Shown: positions 22,690 to 34,759 of the stretch, piece by piece | Layout: every line of letters begins with the position of its first letter | How positions within the stretch are numbered: position 1 is the stretch's first letter | From: Paralvinella palmiformis | Taxonomy: Eukaryota > Annelida > Polychaeta > Terebellida > Alvinellidae | DNA: 64,000 bases | Assembly (NCBI GenBank): GCA_025642065.1 | Contig: JAODUP010000069.1 | Span: 372,501-436,500, forward strand | Direction: 5' to 3' | Made by a program: the position numbers and the translations under genes | The notes under the pieces: model-generated | Told to the model about the DNA's origin: nothing | Databases searched by the model: none | The model's input: the letters and a program-made list of their open reading frames with translations, nothing else

Positions 22690-24300
22690 TATTAACGTAG
22701 ATAATTGTATCTTAACGTTTTCTCTAAATCATCATTATTATTATTATTACCTTTTTTTGGTGATTTAGCAATATTTTATAATATAAGAAGACTGTTTTTG
22801 TTTTCAAATTTAAGTCAGCACCAGAGTAAAATTTGAAAATTACATAAGCAAAGCTAAGCACTATGGAAATGAGGATGCCCTTATCCCCCAAAAATACACA
22901 TTAACACAATACAATAAAAACAATTGTTGTTTTTCGCCCAACATTTACAGTATATTTCTACCCATACTAATAAAGGTTGGTCTGATAAAATTAGTTCTGA
23001 CAACCAAATGAGAAATTGTTTAGAAAACTAATTGCTAAGAAGAAATTATATTCGATCACGTTGTTATCACGATAAGACCATCAGTGATAATGTCCAGATG
23101 AGAGCCGTAGGCAGTACATTATCAGATAGAGAGATCATCAATGATAGGCTGACTTATGGCCGAGTTTATGTCAACAAATTCCTCTTGTCGACTGGACTCT
23201 ATATCCACCTTATTTCGGATGACGCAGTTTTTTTAATATTATTAAGCTGATCGTAAAACAGATTAACTGCGGTTTAATATCAATCGAATAAATCTAAGTG
23301 ATTTAATGACACTACACTTGAATACCTCTACGCCATAAATAAAGTCAAATGACTATTGTATACTGAGCGTCCCCCGTCCATACTTATACATATGAAGTAT
23401 CTTTTTAGACGAATTAATATCCATCATTCAAAAGCTGTTTAGGTACCTGACTCGTATTAACAGTTGTCTTTTCTTCTCAACAATACCATTGAATGGTTGC
23501 TACTAGTATGAACTTTTTTTAGTATTAAATATACATTATTATTATTTCTTAACTGTCGCATGAAAGGATTTTCTAGTCTAAAAATAGCCACCAATCAGAT
23601 GGCAGAAATGGTTAGCCTTCTATGTATAGCTTGAGTGACGTACTAAACATACTAAAAGACTATGGAAGTAGCGAAATGCAGGTGGAATAATTTCTCAACT
23701 TCTGCCGCATCCCACCGCCAGAATCCTCACTTTGCCTGACACCAGGATTTCTTATTCTCACCAAAGTACAAATCAGTTTAACGTTATAATTATCGGAAGT
23801 GTGCAGTATCAGTCAGTGTTAGAAGCTAAGACTTTCACAGTCCATTAGTCTACATGGTTAATGGACTGCGAAATCTATTAGCGCTTCTGAAGCTTCACGA
23901 GCCCGAAAGTTAGCCAGTGAGCGCAGCGAGTACCGTGCGGGTGAGCGCCCATTTCGAACCATGGTAGCATCAGTGTTAGGGGTATACCTTTAGACTAGGA
24001 AGGTGATTTCCAGTGTAAAAATGGCCGCCAATCAAACGGCATAAACTAGATGCTCTAACCCCAGTCTATTAACTGCTAGAATGGCGCAACGTGGTGAACG
24101 ACTGGGGAACTAACGAAAATGGTATTGAATATTTTAAGCTTAATTATCTATAACAGATTTGCTATTATACATAATTGATATTAACCAAATCATAAAGATG
24201 TGTCGAAGTATTGGTTTGATTAAGCTGAGATATGGTTAAAGTTCACAACTATTTAGAAATACTGTTCACGATTCTGAAGGCTAGTTCCATTGACCTGAAA
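22690..24300. other. Intergenic with dispersed short repeats
   Basis: No gene is supported. A roughly 25-base motif resembling GGCCGCCAATCAGATGGCA recurs in direct orientation near 23590, 24018 and 24313, suggesting fragments of one interspersed repeat. Confidence 0.35.
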
Positions 24301-24403
24301 GAAAACTAGACCGAACACGGCCGCCGATTTGATGGCAAACAGGAAACAGGTCCCAACTTCCGGGGCAAAAACGAACGCAGACGGCAAAATCAGGTTTACA
24401 ATC

Positions 24404-24480
24404 ATGGTGAATTATTGTTGTGTCAATGGTTGCGTAAGCCATGGGCGTGAAAGTAATACAAAAGTAATATATTTTTATCG
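24404..24480 (+). CDS. Single THAP-like zinc-finger first exon
   Basis: ATG at 24404 opens 25 codons reading MVNYCCVNGCVSHGRES..., ending at a strong donor (CG|GTAAGT at 24480/24481, phase 2). A Met at the extreme N-terminus followed by C-x(2-4)-C and then a hydrophobic F/Y segment is the usual start of a THAP (C2CH) DNA-binding domain, found in host proteins and P-element-like transposases. I could not find the next exon with the conserved Trp, Cys-x-x-His and AVPTIF-like parts within the window. An ETS-like ACTTCCGG lies about 50 bases upstream. It may be a transposon remnant, since it sits between arms of a weak inverted repeat (about 24305 and 24675). Confidence 0.45.
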
Positions 24481-24966
24481 GTAAGTATAAGGAACGTCTC
24501 TGACGTTTGATCTACAACTAAGCTAGATCTACGGACTTGCATAAAATGAATTTACATATTTGATGGCATATAATAGGACAGGAATAATACAGATTGTCTG
24601 CTTTTTGCCGCTGCCGGAAGTCAGCGCTGTTTGATCATGGCGGGCCAATTAAACACCACCGAGTACTCGGTCTAGTTATTTTGTTGCATATTTAAAAAAC
24701 CTAGATGATTTATGAACTAATTACTAAAGCTATTTGGCTTAACTATTCTCAGAGACAACTAACTTTCAGTATTTTAACTATGGAAATTGAACTAATTGTG
24801 AAAGGTGAAGGCCATCCTAATTTTCCGCTTATCAATATATAGTGTTTTTCAGAGACTTGAATATGATCAATACAGTCATTAGCAGAATACCCTTTCTTCT
24901 TGCAATCACATACCTACAACTATAATGCAACAAAGGAAATTATATTACAACATTTTGTAAAGTAAT

Positions 24967-26314
24967 GTAGGGTAGGGGCCAAGACGCACCCATTTAGTAT
25001 ATTTTGCTTCAGACTATTTTTACATTTTAATGGAATCATGTGATAGACATGTTGCTGAACTATGCTTTGCTCCCTCTTTTTGACAAGATGCCATTCAATT
25101 AGGAGTTAAGATGCCATTCTTTTCCTGGGGGAAATTATCATCGGTGGCAGATACCTGCCGACAGCATTGATTGCACAGATGACAGTTACATAGGTGCCCC
25201 ACTCACCACTTGTCACTTTCCTCGACTGTCAAATTCCTTTAGTGGCAATGATCTTAGCTGGGATTCATAACACCAGTTTCGTCTACATTTCAAATTCTAC
25301 TTGTTGCATAGTTGTAACGCTTTAGTTTGGTTTGTAAGTTTTAAAAACTAAACATTTCATTGTTTGGATGTTGACCGAAGAAGCATTGCGACCAATTGCG
25401 ACCAGCCATTATTGCCTTTGGAATTGTGCTCGATACCAAGTAGTTCAGCTAGTCCAGAAACAAGTCTTCCTACATCCACTGTCCATAGCCCATGTGTTCA
25501 ACATCAAGTAACAGCAATGGCCGGATCAACAACGACGCCACTGGATTTCACTTTAAGTTCCGATGTCAAAGTGGCGCGCCAGGCTGGTATATCGTACTGG
25601 CTTCAACGGCTGATAGTTTAATGGTTTTAGTGTTGTTCGGCACGTCATCTCCATATTAATGCTTTTAGAGCTGCTTTCAGCATGTCATCTCCATATTAAT
25701 GCTTTTAGAGCTACTTTCAGCATGTCATCTCCATATTAATGCTTTTAGAGCTGCTTTCAGCACGTCATCTCCATACTTCCCACGGTCGGTGTTACTTTTG
25801 TATGTTCGAACCATTATCTGGAAGAAATCAAAGTAAGAAAGTGTGAGATAAATATAAAAGCTTTTAATTGACGCTAGTGTAAGCTATTAAATTAAACTAG
25901 CACGTGGGAACAGGCGCACCCAAGAGTGGGCGCCTTGTCCCACAGTTACAGTATGCATGATGTAAACACATATTTTAGTTCATCGGAATCCATATTAATG
26001 CCAACATTTTTTTACAACAGAGAAATATATAATTAATATTGTATTAATTGCACATTAAAAAATAGTATCTTATTCACACAGAATAATTCATTACTTACCA
26101 TATTTATACAAATGGATTATCAAAATGTAAAATGTGATTATTTTACGTACCGTCAGTTTTCAGCCTTCGTGGTTTGATACACAGTAGCCGTTTGGTGGCA
26201 GCACAGTCTTCAATCATTAAGCACCAGCAGAAAGTTCACACATACGTAGACATACTGAGTAAATGGCAGGGGGCGTTTTACCCCGAGGGTGCGTCCTCCC
26301 CTACCCTACCCTAC
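24967..26314. mobile_element. Putative 1.35-kb terminal-inverted-repeat element
   Basis: The left end (GTAGGGTAGGGG then GACGCACCC, 24967-24991) is matched in reverse complement at 26287-26309, with 12 and 9 identical bases around a short mismatched centre. The right end has one extra GTAGGG unit. A related GGCGCACCC motif with an inverted partner occurs inside at 25917-25945. No intact transposase is seen; the only sizeable reading frame inside (about 25364-25621) is not recognised. The flanks (GTAAT / ATAAT) might be a degraded target duplication. Confidence 0.5.
25641..25774. repeat. 40-bp tandem repeat, 3.35 copies
   Basis: Units begin at 25641, 25681 and 25721, followed by a 14-base partial unit from 25761. 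The copies differ at only a few positions (CACGTCATC/CATGTCATC, GCTGC/GCTAC), so the array is young or homogenised. It lies inside the inverted-repeat element at 24967-26314. Confidence 0.95.
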
Positions 26315-26319
26315 ATAAT

Positions 26320-27405
<1,086 letters not shown>

Positions 27406-27702
27406 GCAAAATCTTCACTGGGGAATCGAATCTTTACCGTGTGGGAAGGAGACAAAATCTTCACTAGGGAACCGAATCTGTGCCGGGTAGGCAGGAGACA
27501 AAATCTTCACCGGGGAACCGAATCTTTGCCGGGTTGGCAGGAAACAAAATCTTCACTGGGAAACCGAATCTTTGGTCAGGTGGGCAGGAGACAAAATCTT
27601 CACTGGGGAACCGAATCTTTGCCGGGTTGGCAGGAGACAAAATCTTCACCGGGAAACCGAATCTTTGGTCAGGTAGGCAGGAGACAAAATCTTCACTGGG
27701 GT
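27406..27702. repeat. 46/47-bp minisatellite, ~6.4 copies, two alternating subtypes
   Basis: Each unit starts CAAAATCTTCAC and contains GGGGAACCGAATCTTTG. From the third unit onward, subtype A (46 bp, ending CCGGGTTGGCAGGAGA) alternates with subtype B (47 bp, ending GGTCAGGTGGGCAGGAGA) as A-B-A-B, suggesting expansion of a two-unit block. Units of 46 and 47 bases change frame, so the long open frames across it are not evidence of a protein. Confidence 0.95.
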
Positions 27703-27907
27703 AATAGGCAGCCGGCTGAATAATGATCGACTTCCTAAAAGAAAAGCTAGGTCGTTTTGTCGCCCACAAGAAGTTGTTTTGTCGCCTTCTGAAAGCTCTT
27801 GTAGTTGTTTTCGTCGCCATCATTATTATTCTAGAACACATATACACACATATACATTTTTTAATTTACTTTATATTATAATGTTAATACATATTATATA
27901 GTAATAA

Positions 27908-27908
27908 A

Positions 27909-27982
<74 letters not shown>
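27908..27982. repeat. (AT)n microsatellite
   Basis: About 37 TA units run uninterrupted, ending about 28 bases before the PHD-finger reading frame that starts at 28010. Confidence 0.98.
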
Positions 27983-27985
<3 letters not shown>

Positions 27986-28009
27986 ACCAGCACAAGGTAT
28001 TCAGAAAAT

Positions 28010-29039
28010 ATGTACAACATATATGCATGTATTGTGTGTCAGCAGCCAGTTCGAGAACACCATCAGGCAATTGAGTGTGATGGGTGTAAAACTTGGTGTC
28101 ACCGTAGTTGTGGTATGGGTTACACTGCGTACCATTATACGAAGACTGGGCGAGAAGAACGGGAGCTACCATATAAATGTAAACCATGCAAAATAATTGT
28201 GTTCCCAGCTGAACAGTCAACAATACTAGCAGGGTCATGTCTGGACATCCCCACCATGTCCGATCTTGCGTCAACTAGGATCGATCCTATCACGGTGATG
28301 GGACGTTCAACACCAACTATGTCACTGATGCCCGAAGTGGATACGATAGTATTCATAGCTCCAGTGATAAATGGAGAGCTGCCATGGCTCGATCCGATCC
28401 CTGAGCACGTGACAATGAATTATACGGAAGTGACTTGGACCAGAATCAAATCTTCCACAAAACGTGGGGGAGACCATTTAACAAATTCTATTGGGTTTGG
28501 TTACCCAGTTTCGAAGAAGAGGACCCATGCAACAGATTGGCACTCCGGTTTCCGAAATGCAACTATTACATGTAAAATTAGAGTGAAAGAAGAATATTTC
28601 TTTTCTTTGATGCAGTTGAACATTCACATCCACCGAGTCTCGGCATCACTGAATTGAGCTGTTCGGGCCAGAGACAAAATAAGGACAGAGGCCCAGCTAC
28701 ACCCGTCGAACGATGGCAGAAGCGGCTGAACAGTGGCGCCAAGAGCAAACAGTCTCTAAATTTGCATAATTTAATCCAAGTGCTAGGCACAGAAGTCACC
28801 TACGTCAGTACACAAGTACAATTTATTTCCAATGATATCACAAGGTCACACCATTCAATGATGTGGTCTTGCGATATTGTCGCCCAATATTCGAGAAATC
28901 ATGGGAAATTATCCCTAAATCAAAGTCCGAGTTGATGATAGGGGATATCTCCGCTAAGGAGGAGTTGAAACGGTATGCACGTATGAATGGACCCTCTGTA
29001 TCTGTGAATGAATTAATAGTTTTGAATATCTGTCGATAA
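28010..29039 (+). pseudogene. Broken PHD-finger / FLYWCH-like ORF, probably transposon-derived
   Basis: The frame from 28010 begins with a PHD finger: C-x-x-C, then HxAIECDGCxxWCHRSCGM, then CKPC (28026-28188). After about 120 residues of linker comes a FLYWCH-like segment near 28480-28650 (GYPVSKKRTHATDWH...), which runs out of frame near 28625; HSHPPSLG continues in the next frame. A third open segment (28836-29039) carries KVTPFNDVV, RPIFEKSWEIIPKS and a terminal LIVLNICR before a TAA stop. PHD plus FLYWCH combinations without introns are typical of Mutator-like elements in molluscs. The frame breaks and the missing transposase core make this look internally deleted. A host gene with an intron or sequencing errors is the alternative. 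Confidence 0.6.
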
Positions 29040-30379
29040 TTTTTCCTTGTGTTTTTTCTTTTGTCATTTCATTCAGCTTAAAGTGTGTTTTTCTTATTTG
29101 TGACAATTTATCATATTTTGTTTATGACAAGTCTGCAATTTTTATCTGTGGTTCCTTTATTAACGACTCGCAACCCGACCATCTCCCATATACATCCATA
29201 ATCATTTTCCCCAGGACCACAATGGAAAGAAGTGTTTTTCATACACCATTGTACAAAATCAATCAATAAATCAGACAGTTAACACTCAAACATAGAATAA
29301 AATTATATCTACGGTAATAGCAACAAGTGCAAACCACTGTAATGTTGGTTTTTGTCTGAAATCTGTTCTCATATTACACGACTTTACACGTCTGAAAATA
29401 TGGTGTTCTTGGTTGGGACTGGTATTGACACATACACATAGGACACATATACATCAGTGGCCTAGGCAGCAGGTGACCCTGGAGAGAGGGGAGGGGGTAT
29501 CATTAACAAAAATTGATTTCTTACAATATAAATCGGATTAAATTGAAAATCACAGTTTATTAAGGCTGTAAAATTACTATTCAGTGCTCATGCAACTAAG
29601 ACCTCTGAGAGATAACTGTGTATCTAAAATATTTGATATGATTTTTGAATATGGCTAATTAATATGAGGCAGTCATTCCTTTAAATGGCGTAGAGAGACG
29701 ATACAGCATTTCTATTTTATTCCTCATATAGCATCACGAATAAGGTCATCGTTACTGCAATAAACTCTAGCCATGCAGTTACAAAATATTTGAAGAAAAT
29801 AAATGTATAAAAAGTTGTTTATTTTGAAACCTTTGTCAGTTCTATGTTATACATGTTTTAATGATACTTATTTTCCTAAGGATTATTTGTTTGGTAATAT
29901 ATCCTTGATGAGGATCAATGAAGCAAACATTCAATAACAGAAACACTGATAATATAGGATATGACAGTTTATTAACAAAGATTATTTGATGTCATTCTAC
30001 GACTTTATGGTGTGATGGAAAGTTCCAAAATTGAAATAAATATATGCTCATTCGAAGAAAAACATTATTGCATGATTAATGAACAAATAAATGTTTCACG
30101 TGATTATCATCTTACGTTTATGGGGCTTGCAAGGTAAGCAAAATATTAAAATGATGAAGAACTTTTATTTATTTAAATACATCTTACTGAAGTATTCCAC
30201 TAAACATGAATACTATACTCTTTTCAACTTATTATCATCCTGTATATCATCTGTGTTGGTTTCTTTATCCACATCTGAGAGTGACATCAAATCTGAACTC
30301 ACATTTTATTTACAAAATAGTAATAATCGAGTCGTGGCTTAACTAATAATTACAAATTATACAATAAATTTTAAAAGTG

Positions 30380-30414
<35 letters not shown>

Positions 30415-30511
30415 GCTTAAAATGTCATTAGCTTCATCTGTGGTATTCTCACTTCCAAAGTGAACAGCATTTATTATATAATGAAAAGTATTGCAGTATA
30501 TACAATATATA

Positions 30512-30548
<37 letters not shown>

Positions 30549-30640
30549 ACCATACTGAATAAGGAGAGTCAATTCATTTCAATCCAATGGTTGATTTAAA
30601 CATCTTCTGCTGCCTCTACAAACTAAGGCTGTCTATTATT
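29040..30640. other. Intergenic, AT-rich, no gene seen
   Basis: No coding region or RNA gene is supported. AT arrays occur at 30380-30411 and 30513-30545. Confidence 0.5.
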
Positions 30641-30646
30641 TTTATT
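30641..30646 (-). terminator. Candidate polyadenylation signal of the dioxygenase gene
   Basis: TTTATT on the plus strand reads AATAAA on the minus strand, about 120 bases after the stop codon of the phytanoyl-CoA dioxygenase-like gene. Confidence 0.35.
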
Positions 30647-30764
30647 TAACTCATTTAGCTAATTATAAATATTATTTTACATCATATAACAAGCTTATCA
30701 TAAAATATACACAATCTCCAGTCATAATCCATACAAAACATTATTGCCACAGCATCTGATATCT

Positions 30765-33370
30765 TTATTTTTCATTAGATTTATCAACATCAATCCTGAC
30801 TGTCTTGTCAGATTTTGGATCCATAAAATCCTTATCACTCAGATCTGTGATATTTGTACACTCCATGATTGCAGTGTCAGGAACCTAGGACAAAAAATTA
30901 TAACAGTTTGGTGTAAAAAATATCAATTTGCTTAGTGTTATGTACCTGATAGTTACATCAGATTTTATGTAAAAATTAAACAAGTTAAATCCATTCCAGC
31001 AATTACAGGTTATTCAAAAGCTGAATGATTTAATATTTAATGGTAAAAGTATAAACTGTAAAAGCAATGAAAATCAATATTTCAAAAGATGATATTTAAT
31101 CAGTTGGCCCCCTTACTCACCATGTCTAATGGTGTGTACTGTGCATGATGGTGCTTGTATACAGGATTATTATCTGCTCTGTTGTAGGCACACAGAAAAG
31201 CCCATCTTCTTTTATCACTTAAGTTCTTGTCGCTGGTGTGTAGTAGGTTGGAGTGAAAAAACAGTGCATCACCTGGCATTAGAAAGCAGACTTTATAGCA
31301 AGTTCTGACTTTATGTTGAGGTTTTTATTTTAAAACACAACGCAATGCTTTCAGCACACATTTGCATATACACACGAATTAACAAATAAATAACCCAAAA
31401 ATAATTTAACTACAATCTTGATACTTCTCAATGTAGATTACCTGATTGTAGCTCAGCATATAAAAGTGGAAAGTGTTTCAGGATTTCTTTGACTCTTTCT
31501 GGATCAGCTTGAGTCTGGCCATGGACAAGGTTGTGATCAATACGTCCACAGCGATGGGTTCCTTTAACAACCTATAAAATAATTAATACGGGTAATGCAT
31601 TACTAGCTATGGATAACTGATGCATTTAATGGACCATTTCTTATAACTGAGTGCCCTCATTTTTGAGGGGATGATTCTTTTCCTAGAATGTCATGATACA
31701 GAACTGAAAGGCATTTAATATTTGGATAATATTTTCACTCTGTGGTTTATCTTTGCGTATCAGCATCCTGCCGAAGATTTGTTAAGCGTGCGATATCCTT
31801 CCCACCACCCCACCCCCATTAGCCTTTACAAGTGTTTTCCAGTTGGACAAAGCATGATAGATTATAATCAGACCACCTGTCGTGTGCCATAATAGTGTCA
31901 GGGTAGTCCTTATCTATACATAAATCTGGTCCTATATCCTTTTTACATTGCTCTAAGCTCAAAATTGAGTAACAAGTTATAAGGTGATGAATGCACAAGA
32001 TGGTCATAACGTTCCATTTAACAACCTTTATGGTTATTTTAATAACATATTTTGTGTAACATTCTGTAATAGTCTGATTGAAGGCTGCAAACTCAGAATG
32101 TATTCAAGAGAATGTTACTGAGAATTGCATAACATGAACGGAATAGTTCTGACTAATAGACATTGACATCAGCAACAGACAATCAGTCACTAATTTAATA
32201 ACAATAGGGCATACAGCAGTGTCAGTATATGATAAGGTTGCACTGTTTTACGCAGTACAAGAATATCTAATGAAAACGAAAAGATTCTAGGAAAGTAAAT
32301 TCTCAATGTATATTACACTAAAATTGTAAATGTAAATTTATATCAACACAACACAAATTGTACAATTATTAATTTTATACACGTATGTAAATAACTTGTA
32401 TTCTGTGTAAATGGAAGCATGTTTATTATGTTGTGCAAACCCCACAATGCTACGGCATCGGGGAATCCACACCAAAAAAGATATAAACAAATCAAGTCAA
32501 TCAGACTAATAGGTTCAAGATGTTTTATCTGTTAGTGTCCTCCTTATTTTGTACGATGATTCAAAAGACAAACCTAAGTGAATGTAAAGAGATAGTGTAG
32601 GCTGTTGTCTTAAAGCTAGATGTCTCTTGTTTACCTGCAGACAACCATTCTCCTTCACACAATGATCCAGTGCAATAAATACTGTTATTAGATCAGGTCT
32701 CAGACAGCCATTTTTGTACCAATAACTGTAAATATAATTAAATACCTATAATAATACTTGGATATGGAAGTCATGTGCTTTCCATTTTAAAGAGAACATG
32801 ATTCAATATAAGTGTATACACACATGAACACACACACATGCATGCACACACACACACAATATACACACCCATAATCTTGATGCCAAAGGTGCATTCCTCC
32901 TATTTTTGCTTCTTTCATCATTAATTTTGTATGATAATGGTAAATTTCACCTTCCATCAACTTTAATAAATTACATTTATTATTACTAATAATAATAATA
33001 ATAATAATAACAATAATAATAATAATAATAACGGTTGAAACTTACTTCTTCACAATGTGTATATGTGTGTGTTATTAATAATTTATTTACATCTTCACAA
33101 GTCTGTGCCACCTTTCTTGCACGTGCCACCATGCCAGTAATATCATGTCCAGGATTATTCCAGATAACCAATCGACTTCCTGTTCCTGTACCATCTGCTA
33201 GCTGTAACATATTTATTTATCCCAACTTATTTAGATTTAACCAAAATATATTTTCACATGCTTCTTACCGTAAATGATAAAACTGCATTAGACACTACTG
33301 TAATATATATATAAAAGATAATAATAATTATGTGTGTGTGTGTGTGTATGTGTGTGAGAGACAAATACAG

Positions 33371-33451
<81 letters not shown>

Positions 33452-34719
33452 TATATACTCGTGTATAAGACCCACTAAAATTTGTAACTTTATTCAAAAC
33501 CCACAAATTCACCATCATCACTATCTTCATACAAGTCAGTGTCAGATTTGCTGATAGAACACTTCTTGAACGATTTAATTCCAGGCCGTTTTCACCCACT
33601 GTCTGACGATAGATAACGACGGCCTCTTTAGGTTGCCTGCTGCTGCGTGTTCGTTTCCGTAATGCTGTTTGAAGTAGTTTATTAGTAGTTCCCACACGCC
33701 AACTGTGGAAGTAATTAACGCATTGTTTGCTGTAATCGGTTTCCTTTGATGTGGCTTATATGGTCATTCTTTGCTTGGCTTCATTTGCCGTTACGTTCAA
33801 TTACACATGCTCACACATTTCGATAGTAATGACACGTCTTAGATAGACCAAAAATAACATCTGTCTCTAATAGTTTATTGGTATCGCAGCCGATTTGGAC
33901 CTACACCTTTTGTAGGATCAGGCTATCGTACTTTTCTGGATTCCTGTGCTTTCTGGATTCCTGTGCATCAAACAGATTAATTGCGATCCGGATCATTTGT
34001 CACCTCTAGATAATAAACCACTATCTGCTGGCCATTCCCAGACGGCCTTAATTAGTACTAGCGACAATCTGACCCTGACTACTTTACCCATAAATGATTA
34101 CTTGACAACAGGCCGACGCCATGCTACTCACAGCGTGTGCGAAAACATCCATTTTAGTGATGATTACATCTTTAGGCTTCGAACGTGCAACAACTCAACA
34201 TAAAATTGTCCGGGAAATTGTTAAACATACAGTGATTGGGACTTGTTAGCGTGGCAGATAGCCTGGTTGGATAATCTTAGTAACTATGTAGGAATTATAA
34301 TCGTCGCCTAAGTTATTTCTGGGGTTCATGTCTTCGCCATGGATGAATAAACAGTTATGTGTTGTTACAAAAACCGGATACACGTGATCAATCTGAACAC
34401 ACAAAGATCATGGGCCGACATTGTCGCCCGTTAAGTCGACGAGCTTGGAGGCCTGTGAACTTTACACTTTGTGGTCGCATCACTAATTAGAGCATCGAAT
34501 TAAATAATCATGGTGGTTATCACAATTAAGTTTGGTTTCGAAAGACAACAGTGAAAACACACCTAATTAATTTAAGAAAACAAATATTATTGTATTTCCC
34601 CCTAAATTATGCCAAATATTACCTTCCCTTTTAGTCTGACCCTTGTTTAAGATGCACTCTCTTTTGGCGGCTATTTCGTGGTATCAAAAGTGCGGCTATA
34701 CACGAGTATATACGATATA

Positions 34720-34759
<40 letters not shown>

